Source of the DNA: Calvatia gigantea | Taxonomy: Eukaryota > Basidiomycota > Agaricomycetes > Agaricales > Lycoperdaceae | Length of the DNA stretch: 64,000 bases | Direction: 5' to 3' | NCBI GenBank assembly: GCA_025093985.1 | Contig: JACAAK010000006.1 | Location: 992,001-1,056,000 of the forward strand | Shown here: positions 11,346-22,064 of the stretch, one piece after another | How the letters are laid out: each line of letters starts with the position of its first letter | How positions within the stretch are numbered: position 1 is the stretch's first letter | The notes under the pieces: generated by a model | Database searches by the model: none | The model's input: only the letters and a program-made list of their open reading frames with translations | What the model was told of the DNA's origin: nothing | Position numbers and translations under genes: made by a program

Positions 11346-13170
11346 TTACGCGGATAAGACTGAATAGTCCAAAGATACCCTGTCGTCGTAATATTCATCG
11401 TCGAAGGCATCATGGGGGTTTTCCAGGATTTGTTCTTGGAAATGTTGTTTCATATTCTCAACGGCTTGGACGTGGTCGACGTATTTCAGGCAATCTTCTG
11501 GTTTGTGTTTCAGGTTGAGAGTTTCGCAGAGTCGACAGAAGTATTGGGGGCAGGTCCAGCGGTAATGGCCAGGGCGGGTTTTTCGACAGATGGGGCAAGT
11601 GGTATAGGCACAATCACTGGCCCAGTGGCCTACAGCAGGGAGATGGAGTTTGGCACATTTTTCACAAAAGGCCTTCGGGTCGAAATTTGGGTCGTTCATA
11701 GCTCGGGGTTGGGTTGGGGTTCCTCCTCATCCTGAGTTAGGACCGAGGGGTTTTCGAATAGGCTTCGGAGGCTTAGAAGTTGGTCCAGCTGGCCCATTAA
11801 GTTGTGTATGGCCATTTCAAATCGTTCGGGTGGGATTTGTCCGTCCAGATGGGAGAGATGTAGATGGGGAAGGTACATGCAGTTTGGGGAAGGATTTTCT
11901 CGTGGGGGAATTGGCTCGTTGGTGTGGTCTGACCTTAGAAGGGCCAGTTCGCTGGTTGGGTGGGATAGGCTTAACGCTATGCTCGTTGAGGTAGCGGGCG
12001 TAAGCTTGAGGTAATCCAAGGCTTCGTGATGCCTGGATAAATAGGGCCGCTCGATCGGTAGCGTGCTCATAATCCCGAGAAAGATGTTCGAGCTGTGAAA
12101 TAGCGTTGCAGATAAAGCGCCAGTGATTTCGCTGATTGGCATTATAGTAGATATTCGGTGCTGGAAGCGAGTTCGATGGCCTCCCTTGAGGACCATCGTG
12201 TGGAGGGATCCCTCAGATGAGAAATCAGTTCTAGCCCATAACTCCATGGGCGAAGGTCTATCGTTCGCAGAGGAGGGCTCGGGGGAGAAGCTGCTTCGCC
12301 TGTCGGAGTCTCAGTCGGATGGGTTGGCTGCGATGTAACCCGCGGCCGAGTGCTCAGTGGGGTGTAGTTCGTCCCAGGCTGTCCTGGGGGGTTTCGGGTT
12401 GACAGTGGCAGCGGTGGGGGACTTTGGAGAGGGGCCGGCGGTGGAGGGGGGAATGTGTCGTTGGTCGAGGACAGGAAGTTCTGCCCTAATAGATTTCGGG
12501 ATCCCAGCTCGCTCCGAGGGGAGTGTTGGGGTGGGGTTGTCGGCCCGGATTGGGTAGACGTACTTTGGTTTTGGCGACCAGAGGAGTCGCTGTGGGGTTG
12601 ATTTCGTGTCGTAGGTGGCGGTATGGGGAGTGGTTCCGGTGACGATGTTGGAGAAAGAGACTGGCGGGTCTCTTGGTTCGGGGTTGTTGGGTGGATTTGT
12701 ACTATGTTTGGCTGCTGGGGATGAAGTTGGGATACAGCGGAGCTGCTTCCCATTCTTGTTGGGTAGGTGAGTCTATCCCAGGGGGTACTGGGAGATGATT
12801 CGGTGGAGGGGGGAATGTAGACGCAATCTGGGCTGATGAAGACGTTGACCCAGAATTGTTTGTTCTGGTCCTGCGAATTGTTGGAGCTCGTCTTTGGTGA
12901 AGACGGCATTCGGGAGGGTGATAATAGGGCTTTTCGAGCAGTTCGTTAATTTGGACGGTAGGGGAGAATTGGGGTTTCGTGGCCCACAGGTGTGACGGTG
13001 GGAGGGTAGGATATAGGAATATGAGGGGAGGAGGGGAGAGAATGGGCTTTTCTGACTGGGGAATTGTTTTTTGTAGAGAGGGAAGAGATGGAAGAGAGGG
13101 AAGGAGAGGGGGATGAGGCTACAATAGCCGCTTTCTTTCCCTTCTTGTAGTTTTTCTGGGTTGGTGCCAT
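11346..13170 (-). pseudogene. Gypsy-2 ORF3: Pro/Ser-rich protein with three C-terminal zinc knuckles
   Basis: Extra same-strand ORF beginning 61 bases after the pol stop and ending about 30 bases before the 3' LTR; roughly 600 codons. The N-terminus MAPTQKNYKKGKKAAIVASS is basic, followed by a long Pro/Ser/Thr stretch (12300-12900), a helical part near 12000-12130 (CNAISQLEHLSRDYEHATDR) and an acidic linker ending near 11700. The C-terminal segment 11346-11699 has CEKC-x9-H-x4-C, CPIC-x6-H-x4-C and CRLC-x6-H-x4-C. One TAA (12946-12948, CAA-type) and at least two frame changes break it. CCHC knuckles bind nucleic acid in Gag proteins, so RNA binding is a reasonable inference. I recognise no named family. 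Confidence 0.75.
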
Positions 13171-13231
13171 TGGTAGTTTGGTTTGTAGAAGTGCTGTTAA
13201 GGAATGATGGAGAAGTTGGGCGAATCCTGGA

Positions 13232-16200
13232 TTATTTATATCTTTTAGGTGGGATGGGAATTAGGTGGTGTTCTCGTTGGTATTTTCGTAACAGTTCTTG
13301 GGCATGTGGTAAGAATTGTGCTTCGTTTTCCCAAGAGTTTTCTTCGTGGTTGTAACCTTTCCATTTGATATAGTATTCCCTTTGTTTATTCTTGGTTCTA
13401 TGGTTCAAGATACCTTCGATTTCGTATTCTTCTTCTCCTTCTATTATGTCAGGGAGAGGTGGTTGTGGATTTGATCCATGGGTATTGTTTTCGGTGTATT
13501 CGGAGAGAAGGGTAGCGTGGAATACGTTGTGAATTTTCCATGTTTCAGATAGTTTCAGTCGGTAGGAGAGTGGCGATAAGACTTCTTTGATGGTAAACGG
13601 TCCGAGGCATTTTGGTGCGATCTTGTTTGATTTGAATGGGAGTTTCAGGTTTCTCCGTTCAAGCCACACTTTTTGTCCTAGGGTGAAGGGTTTGAATTTT
13701 GCTTTGATTCGTTGCTCTATGTGTTCCATAGCTAGTTTGTGGGCAGCAATTGCTTCTCTTCATGCATGGTCTAGGAGTTCTATTCGTTCTTCAGTAGTGG
13801 TGAAGTTTGATTCCTCCAGAATGGTGGGTATTCCATGGGGCTTTGTTCCGTACATGAGTTCAAAAGGGGTTTGTTTCCGGTCGGAGTGTGTTTGTGAATT
13901 GTGGGAGAATTCGAGGATTGGGAGTGCTTTAGACCAGGAGGAGGGATTTCCTGTACAGTAGATAGATAGGTACGCTGCAATTTCCTGATTGAATCGTTCT
14001 GTTGTTCCATCCAATTGAGGGTGGTAGGCTGATGAGAATGATTGGGTGATTCCAAGTCATTTCATGAGAGCTTGACTGGAGTTTGCTCGGAATCTGGGGT
14101 CGCAGTCGGAGATTATCTTGTCCGGTAGTCCGAATCTGGTGTAGACCTTGTCTATAATTATATCGGCAATTCCTTTGGTGGTGATTTCCTTTGTACAAGG
14201 AGTGAGAATTACCCCCTTCGTAAGTCCATGGTCCACTATGGACAAGATTGAGTCGAATCCATGGGATTTTGGTAAATCAGTCAGCAGATCCATAGCAATA
14301 TGGGCGAATGGTCTAGTAGATATCGGCGGTGGTATCAGTTGCAACGAAGGGTGGGAAGGGTTTCGGTTAATTTTAAATTGTTGGCATTCGCTGCATCCTT
14401 TAACGTAATTTCGTACAAAGGTACTCATTCCTGGCCAATATACTTCAGCTTTGGCAAGGCGATAAGTTTCTTGTTCTCCAGGGTGTCCGACCGAAGGGTG
14501 GTCGTGGTATCGTTGGATGACACGTCGGCGGAGTTCCATGTCTTCTGGGATGATGATCTTCCCTTCGAATGTCATAAGATGTCCATATGGCCTGGGAATC
14601 ATTCCGTATTTCAGATTTATTGCTTCTGGTGATTCTGATAGAAGTCGTTTCATGGCTTCCATGGTGATTTCGTCATATTTCGATGATTTTACGATGTTGT
14701 TCTGTAATTCCTGATCAACCACGCAAATGAATAGTTCGTTGGGTAATACAGTGATTTGCCTGAGGAATACTTCCTCAGGTAAGACAATAACATTTTCATT
14801 GTCATTGTCATCATCTGGGGTGTGATCTGGTCGACGTGAGAGGGCATCGGCGGCAGGTATTTTGGTTCCTGGGACGTGTTCAATTGCAAAGTCGAAGTGT
14901 GAGAGGAAACCAAGCCATTGAGCTTGTCTTCTGGAGATATTTTGGGGTTTTCTCCAAAAGGTGAGGTTCTTGTGATCAGTTCGTATTGTTATGCGATGTT
15001 GGGCTCCTTCTAGGTAAGTGTCGCCATTCTTCTAGTGCCTGTGATTATGGCAAGGAGTTCCCTGTCGTGTATTTCGTAGTTTCGTTGGATAGGGATTGAA
15101 TGCTTTGGATAGGAAAGCTACTGGGTGGTAGTTTCCGTTCATGTCTTGCTGTGATAAGACTGCTCCTAAGGCATATTTTGAGGCATCGGTCTCGATAAAG
15201 AAGGGTCTTGTTTGGTCCTGGCATCAGCAAAACGGGTTTCTTCATGAATTCGGATTTAAGTTGGCTTGAAGGCTTCATTTGCTTTGTAGTTCCCATTCGA
15301 ATTTCTTTGTTTTGGATAGAAGAGCATTAAGCGGTCGAGAGATGTCAGCATAGCGATGTATGAATTTTCGGTAGAAGTTACAGAATCCCATGAATTTTCT
15401 GACATCGCGGGTAGTGCGGGGTAAGGGCCATTCTTCTATTCCACGGAGTTTGGTGTTGTCCATTTCGATCTTGTCAGGGGAGATTATCATGCCGAGATAT
15501 TCTAGATGGGTTTTATCGAATTCGCATTTTTCTAGTTTCAGGTATAGATCGTTGTCTTTCAAGATCTGAAGTGCTTCCAAGGTAAGGCGATCCATTTCTT
15601 CCTGAGTTTTTGCGTAGATGAGGATGTCGTCCATATAGATTATAATTCCTCCTTTATCTAGCATTTTTGCGATATGGTGTCCATCATCTTTTGGAAGGTG
15701 GCTGGGGAGTTGCACATTCCAAAGAACATGACATTTGGCTCATAAAGTCTGATTGGAGTTTTAAATGCGGCTTTCCATTGGTCTCCTTCTCGAATACAGA
15801 TGTTGTTGTATTCGAGTCAGACATCCATTTTAGTGAATAGTTTTGCTCCTTGAAGTTTGTCCATGATTGTCGTTATCATAGGAATAGGGTACGCATTCTT
15901 CTTGGTATGTTTATTTAGGTAACGGTAATCTTGGCATGGTCGAAGTTTCCCGTCCTTCTTTCCTACGAAAAAGAAGGATGAGGCCATGGGAGATTCAGAT
16001 TCTCGGATGTATCCTTTTCAGAGGTTTTTGTTTATGAATTTCTTGAGTTCTTCGGTTTCAAGGGGTGATAAGGGGTACATTTTCCCTAGTTCTGGTTTGA
16101 AGGTATCCAAGAGTTCGATTTTATGGTCGTATGGCCTGGGAGGGGGAAATCGCTCAGATTTCTTCGTGTCGAAGAGTGAAGTGAATTTCTTGTATTTCCT

Positions 16201-17142
16201 GGGTACCTTTGTATCGGTTTTTGGGGTTGATTTTTGTGCGAGACTTGTAGCTTGGGTGATCTTCGTATTGATTTCGAGTTCGTGTGGAGTTTGAGTGATT
16301 TCGTAGAGTTCAGTGTTCCAAATGGAATTCATCGAAATCAATGTTTTCCAAGTAGAGTTTGAGTTCATCGATAGGAGAGTTCAGGGTTCTTCCGAATGGA
16401 TGATTGCTTCGAAGACTTTTACAGCAAGTGGGTCAAAGTCTTCATCTAGGTAGGTGTAGCGTTCGGCATTATTCATTCCATGGATATCTAAGGCGATTTC
16501 ATTGATAGTGGTAGGTCCATTTGTGGATTTTACGATTAAGGGTATAATGTCATCATTGTTTCGCCATTTGAACTCTTGAGTAGTCCAATTTATGTCTGGG
16601 TTTGTTTGTTGTAGCCACGGGTATCCTAGGATTAGATCTTTGGATCCTATTCCTGAGACATAGGCTTCGAATTGGCATTGTTTTCCATCAATTAAGGCGT
16701 TCAATTCTACGCTTTCATAAATTGATCCATTTTCGTTGGGAGTTCCATCCGCATTGGATACTTTGATAGGATGTTTGATAGGGCGTGTTCGTAGTCCATA
16801 GGTGTTTATAAAATTTGAGGAGATGAAGTTTCCTTGGGCTCCAGAGTCAATTAGAGCGGTGACTGGGATATTTCGTAGATGGTTCTGATTGAGTTTGATA
16901 GGGAGAAAGATTGATGCTTTATTGTCCGAGGTAGGGAGTTTTATTAGATTGATTTGTGGGTCACCCAGCGATTCCTTTACAGGATCGGGTGACGCCTTTA
17001 AAAATCCCCGAAGGGCTTGAAGTGTTGGGATCAGAGATATATGCTTCTCTGAATTCCATTCTTTGTCATCTGTTGGAAGTTCTCTGATCATTGCTTGGAT
17101 ATCGAGTGCAGAGATCTTTCGGGTTTGATTTGGGGCTGGCAC
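13232..17142 (-). pseudogene. pol: Gypsy-2 pol (PR-RT-RNaseH-IN-chromodomain)
   Basis: Protease lies at 16381-17142 with LIDSGAQGNFIS. RT spans about 15280-16370, with RFPPPRPYDHKIELL and an intact YMDD (GGIIIYMDDILIYAK, about 15630). RNase H is about 14900-15300 in several frames. Integrase is 14057-14722, with the zinc-binding motif ending GCSECQQ and the start of the DDE core, continued at 13760-14014 (GTTERFNQE). The GPY/F region and a chromodomain (EYYIKWKGYNHEENSWE) are in 13232-13729. Breaks: TGA near 16020 and 15820 (CGA-type) and frame changes near 15720, 15290 and 14050. The chromodomain is expected to direct integration to methylated-histone chromatin, as in other chromoviruses. 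Confidence 0.9.
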
Positions 17143-19032
17143 CGGAGTAATTCCTGGAAGCTTGAGGGTCGTGAGGGTTGTGCATAACGGGGTGGTTGCA
17201 TGAATCTTCTTTGTGGTGGGTTGGGTCGTCTAGGAGGTGGTTTTTCCTTGGACAAGTTTGGGTCAGGATTTGGACAAGTTGCTGATAAGGTGTCCAAATT
17301 TTCCGCAAGCCTATGCATTTCCCAGCTTTGTAGCGAGCGACTTGCTCAGCAGTGAATACAGGCGTTTAAGTTGTAATTCAGGGTCATCCAATGTCATAGT
17401 CTTCATGAGTGTAGTCTTGTTCTTGGAGGATATAGTTCTTCGTCTTCGTAAGGTGGTTCATAGGGGTCTTGAGGTTCTGCCTGTACTTTCATGTATGGTT
17501 CGTGCAGGTTGGCGATTTGATTGAAAACGAGTGTGGTAGGTTGGTTGGGGAAATGGGGTGGTTGATAGGGAGTTAGGGTTTCGAGAGAAGTTTCTAGGCC
17601 ACATTGCAGTCAGCTTGACGATTGACATGAGTCTCGTCGTACCTGCATCGATATACCATTCAGCAATGGTTTCGGGCTGGTCCTTCTTTTCTAGTCCATA
17701 CTTCTCTTGCGAGACTTAGGATTGAGTCCTCGTTTATATTGTTCAATTAATGCTTCATTGTCTTGAATTCCTCCGATAGATGCAAGGCGTTGGAATTCAA
17801 GATTGAAGTCTGCTGCATGAGGACTTATTTTGCTTCAATTCGTACCATTGTCTTCGCTGCAGTGATTTGTTCAGTCTACTGGAGTGAAGTGTTTCAAGAT
17901 TTCGATTTCGAACTCTTCGAAGGTAGAGTATCTCCAAGGGATTGGCTTTCCACAGGCATCAGGTAATTCGGCTTTTGTAATATTGTTCAGACCAGGATCC
18001 AGCTTTCCCTTCGACCATAAGGCCAAGGACGAATCTGATCTGTCGCTGGTCATCCGTAAATGCTCTAGGGTTCATTTCGAGATAGTTTTTGACTAGCATC
18101 CACCAGGTTTTGAATCGGGGGTTTGTTCCGTCGAAGTTCGGTGGCTTTTGTCCGATTTCTTTTGAATTTCCATCAGTTTCCTACAAATTGAATGGCTGGA
18201 GTACGATGTCTTCGTCGACCTCCTCCTTCTCTTCCAGTGGAGAAAGAGGACTGGAGTGAATGAACCATGGCTGGAGTTTCGTGAATGAGGGAGGGGAGGG
18301 AGAGGGCGCTCTTCCTTGTCGACCTCTACGGGGAGGATCTTCTCCAGGTGTTCTTCGTCGTCCAATTCCGAAGATGGGAGTTGTAGCTCCTGATCGGGGT
18401 GGTGGTGGTGGTTGGTCGGTTGGCTCATTATTTGTTTCAGTTTGCGTTTGAGTGGAAGTAGCCATGCCTTCGATTTCTGGATGAATTGGTTCTTGTGATT
18501 CAAAACCCGGGATATCTGGGTATTCGAGGGTGTCTGGAGTGTATATAAGATGGGTTCCTTCTTGATTGAGGATGTCTTGGAAGTCAGATGGATGTTCGGG
18601 CAGCTGATGGAACATCTCGTTGTCTTTGTCGTCTTCAAGGACGGATGGTAAGATGTGGGGGTTTTCGATTCCGAATTGGGAAGGGGATACGGCTCTGGAT
18701 GGTGTCTGTGGCGGTGACTCTTGAGGTGGACCTTGCTCGGGCGAATCGGGTCGAAAATAGTTGAATTTGCCACTTTGTGTTGGTTTCGGTGGTTCAGGCT
18801 CAGTGGATTTTCTAGTAGGTGCTGGTAATTCTTGTAGTAGTTTCGGTTTTTGTGATCTAGTGCGTGGGGTATGATAAATCCTTTCTAGGAATGGTGCAGA
18901 AGGTCCTTCTGGTTGATGAGTTTGTTTAGGTGGGGGAGTAGTAGGAGATTCGAATGAGTGTTGGGTTGGTGTATGGAATGATCGTTCTGGAGATGAGGAA
19001 GGAGGGTGTAAGGGACATTTCCCTTTTCGCAA
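17143..19032 (-). pseudogene. gag: Gypsy-2 gag
   Basis: The N-terminal frame 18181-19032 starts MRKGKCPLHPPSSSPERSF and is Pro/Ser/Thr-rich. The capsid-like part follows at about 18000-18165 (FDGTNPRFKTWWMLVKNYLE, then QRQIRFVLGLMVEGKAGSW), typical of Ty3/Gypsy Gag. A worn zinc knuckle, ACGKFGHLISN, lies near 17290-17320 with the first Cys out of frame. Several frame changes occur between 17150 and 18180. The start at 19032 is the first Met of the long frame; an upstream Met at 19079 is in another frame. Confidence 0.75.
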
Positions 19033-19255
19033 CGTGGTGAAGAAAGACAGATAGCGGTAGCCAGGCCCGCTCTTCTCAACGCTACTTAGGCAGGAGGACA
19101 GATAAACAAATTAGTGGACCCGAAGTTCCACTCTTCTTAACCCTATTACCGGGAAGGCTTCTCGACGTCAACTGGATGGAGGGATAGTCGGCAGAAGCTG
19201 GCCGTAAGAAACTGGAGTCGTATAGAAACGAGAGAAGAGGTTGAGGTTATTCTTA

Positions 19256-19879
19256 TGTTACGTGCGTTACCTTACTTTGCAACCGGGCCCGGATCGTCTC
19301 CACTCAGGGAGAGGTTCAACGCTATAGCCCAGGAGTATTTGACAAGTCTCAATGACTTCTGTGCAGGCTTCGGATTGCTCCCTCGAGTAGAAGCTCGCGC
19401 TTGCCTGAGAAGTCCGAGTTAAATGTCACTGCAGTCCCCAAGGTTGTTAGCCTTGTAGCAGACGAGCGAAGATAAGGAAGCTTGTTACTAGAATAACCTA
19501 AAGTAATACAAAGTACTACTTAAGGTTTATATACTAGCTATGAATACGAGATGAGAGATTACGTAGTAAGTAAATATGAGTCAATGAGAACTACTACGGG
19601 TTAATTGGTAATTTAAGGAATCATGGGGATAGGTGGAATGAATAGAAGAACGAGTACGAGTCATAAGAAGACGGAGTCAGGTAAAGAGAAGTACGATGAT
19701 GGGAAAGATGAAGGTGAAACAGGAACATGATTCAGAATGAATCATAAGAAGCAAAGGTAGAAGTACATGTGATGAATAAATAAAGAACGGACCGGGGTAT
19801 ACAAGAAAAGAGTGGGAAGTCCATTTGGAAAGTTAATACATTAGTGCGGAGAGTCCGGGGGTGTGGTAAGTTCGTAACA
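19256..19879 (-). repeat. Gypsy-2 5' LTR
   Basis: 624 bp, promoter LTR for the - strand element. The TATA box TATATAAACC (- strand) is at 19524-19533. The leader after it begins TAAGAATAACCTCAACC; the same leader follows the Gypsy-2 LTR at 41035. Confidence 0.95.
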
Positions 19880-20185
19880 CCATGTATCAATCATCTCCTG
19901 GGTGACCAGAAGTACAGGAGGTGTCAGAATGGCATCAGGGGTTGGTGAAAGGGTTGTTGATCCCTCCAGTGCCTTTGGTGCACCAGAGGTACTTGCAGAG
20001 GGTGAGGGCTTGGCCAGGGCAGGTCCAGGGAGCTTCATGTGCTTCTTCGTTCCATCAAAGTGGCCCCAGAGGCCTTTCATCTCGACTTTGGTCATGAACC
20101 TGAGTAAAAACACAGCCCAGTTCATACCTGCCAGCTCAAGTTTGGGAACAGAAGAAGGAAGAGCATTATTCATGGTTGAGGCCAT
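19880..20185 (-). pseudogene. gag: Copia-A gag N-terminus, split off by Gypsy-2
   Basis: ATG at 20183-20185 opens MASTMNNALPSSVPKLELAG, followed by a Gag-type GMNWAVFLLRFMTKVEMKGLW and a Pro/Ser/Thr spacer, ending EMIDTW at the Gypsy-2 boundary. Joining it to 10682 and dropping one CCATG gives TW then DQNEC with no frame change, the expected Copia Gag sequence. This is the exact insertion point of Gypsy-2. Confidence 0.9.
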
Positions 20186-20242
20186 AATGTTTGCACAAGC
20201 AATAATCTGTATTAGAATAGCAACAGGTCAGGGCCCATAATC

Positions 20243-20601
20243 TGTAGAAACTGTATAAACTCAGTAACTCGTTATATGCACAAGAACTATATATTAGTCA
20301 CCTGTATAAACTGGTGATAAAATGAGCTTGGGTCTGGCTACAGAAGAAAGGATAACATACCTCAGTAACTTGTTATATGTATGAGAACTGAGGTATTCAG
20401 CTAATGAGACTATGGTACTTAAGCAATATCATAAGGCAGGGTCATACATAAAAACTTCATGTATTTAAGAGTCATGGCACTATGTTAAGTGTCTGTCTAC
20501 GAAATAGGTGCCCACCATGCAAGTCTAACTGGCATGACAGTGGGTGCTCTGATGGCCAGTATGGCATTCCAGATGTCTCAGAGTGGTTTGGCAATTCAAC
20601 A
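20243..20601 (-). repeat. Copia-A 5' LTR
   Basis: 359 bp, the partner of 6235-6593. The - strand sequence just inside it (GATTATGGGCCCTGACC) is the candidate primer-binding region. I could not match it to a tRNA with confidence. Confidence 0.95.
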
Positions 20602-20606
20602 CCAAC

Positions 20607-20632
20607 ATAGTAGTACAGATCAAGATTCAACA
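20607..20632 (-). repeat. Copia-B 3' LTR, outer 26 bp
   Basis: The 3' LTR starts here on the - strand (TGTTGAATC) and continues after Copia-A at 6234. Joining 5867-6234 to 20607 restores one CCAAC and a continuous LTR. Confidence 0.7.
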
Positions 20633-20639
20633 CTCCTCC

Positions 20640-22064
20640 TTACTTGAGGGAGGGAGGAATAGCCTTCAACTTTTGAGTAGCAAGTTGCCAAGCTTCAATG
20701 TCAGAATTAAAAATAAGTCTGAGCTCAGGGTGGAAGAGATTGAATTTGGTTACACCAAGATTCTTTGTAAAGATATTGGTAGGATTGTTGACTGACAATA
20801 TATCACCAATTATTACAATACCATCCTTGACTAATTCCCACACATAGTGGTAATGAATATTTATATGCTTTGACCATTTTTCAACAATGGGGTTTTCAGT
20901 CCAAAATTTAGACCCATTGTTGTCACTGTAGAGAATAGAAGTGGGGTGTTCAATATTCAACTCCTCTAGAAGTTGTAACAGCCATTTCACTTGATGTAAA
21001 GTGTTAGACAACTCCTTGTATTCCACCTCAGTGGACAAAAGAGAAACTGTCTTCTGTCAATGTGAATTCCATGTTACAGTACCATTTGCTATTATACAGA
21101 TATTCCCTGATACAGAGCAACAAGTCTCTATGTCTTGAGCCCAATCTGAATCACTGAGACATTCTAGTATTACCATTGGTTTCCTAGTATCACCTTCATA
21201 TTGCAACACATAGTTCCTTGTCATAGACAAGTACTTTAGTATGTGGATTCTGGCATAGTAGTGTTCAGGTGAGGGGTTAGCAGCATGTTGTGCCAGCTTA
21301 ACTATGGCAAGGCTATATTGGGCCTAGTACTGATCATCAAGTACATCAGGAAGCCAACTAATTGTTGGTACTTTTGATAGAAGGAGCCAGGTGCAGTGTC
21401 CTTGTTCATTAAGAACTGAAACCCAGACAACAAAGGTGTTTTAGCTAATGTAGACTGTAGAACTTGGAAGTATGTGAGTATCTTATCTAGGTACACAACT
21501 TGTTGAATAAAAATGCAACACTTGAAATGATTCCTCTGAATTTTCATCCTGAGAAATTCTTCACAAGGTCTATGGTCTCTGCATTCCCACTTTTTGGTAA
21601 ATTTCCCCTTCAACTTTGAAAAGAGGGGAAAATCTTTTAGACCCATGAAATTCATGTCATTGACATAGACAATAGTGACAATCAGCTCATTAGTCTTTTT
21701 GTCTCAGTGATAGTAGATGGTGTAGTTGGATTTGCAGTAGGTGAATCTCAGCTCAATCATAGATTCATACAATTTCTTCCACCATTGGTGACCAGCTTGT
21801 TTAAGGCTATATATCACCTGTCTAAGTCTCTATACTTTGTTCTCTTGCCTGGGAAATTGAAACCCTTTAGGTTACTCCATGTATATTTCTTCATCCAGTT
21901 TGCCATATAAATAGGCAGTTTTGACATCAATGCTGTACATATCCCAATCATGGATTACAGTGAGTGCAAAGCTTATACATGTAGACTCATAGCAGACAAC
22001 TAGAGAGAATAACTTGTTATAGTCAATGCCTTCAACTTGAGAGAAGTCTTTCACTACTAAGTGG
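20640..22064 (-). pseudogene. pol: Copia-B RT C-terminal part and RNase H
   Basis: Starts (- strand) at YHLVVKDFSQVEGIDYNKLF, right after the 1.3-kb insertion, and continues with DWDMYSIDVKTAYLYGKLDEE. The RT active site is YVND: the second-to-last Asp codon is AAT at 21659-21661. Next come LVGFLMYLMISTRPNIALP and an RNase H domain ending KLKAIPPSLK, stop at 20640-20642. Stops and frame changes are frequent (near 21050, 21300, 21700). Joining to 23374 after removing the insertion and one TSD gives continuous Copia RT. Confidence 0.85.

Larger units (their letters stand above)
10683..19879 (-). mobile_element. Gypsy-2 (G2a), full-length chromodomain Ty3/Gypsy
   Basis: 9197-bp element on the - strand with LTRs 10683-11313 and 19256-19879, terminal TGTTACG/CGTAACA, and TSD CCATG (10678-10682 and 19880-19884). 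The - strand order is gag, protease, RT, RNase H, integrase, chromodomain, then a long extra ORF. It inserted into Copia-A gag. It keeps many CpGs and long frames, so it is younger than most of its surroundings, but frameshifts and a few stops make it inactive. Confidence 0.95.
6235..20601 (-). mobile_element. Copia-A, full-length, carrying a nested Gypsy-2
   Basis: Complete Ty1/Copia element on the - strand with two 359-bp LTRs and a 5-bp TSD CCAAC (6230-6234 and 20602-20606). It sits in the 3' LTR of Copia-B. Its gag is split by Gypsy-2 (10683-19879). Removing Gypsy-2 and one CCATG leaves about 5.17 kb and rejoins gag in frame. The order gag, PR, IN, RT, RNase H is typical of Copia. The polyprotein carries scattered stops, so this copy is dead. 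Confidence 0.93.

Noticed and set aside
18181..19032. Pro-rich 283-codon frame as a possible host gene.
   Set aside because: It lies in frame order directly before a Gypsy-type capsid region inside the Gypsy-2 boundaries, so it is the Gag N-terminus.
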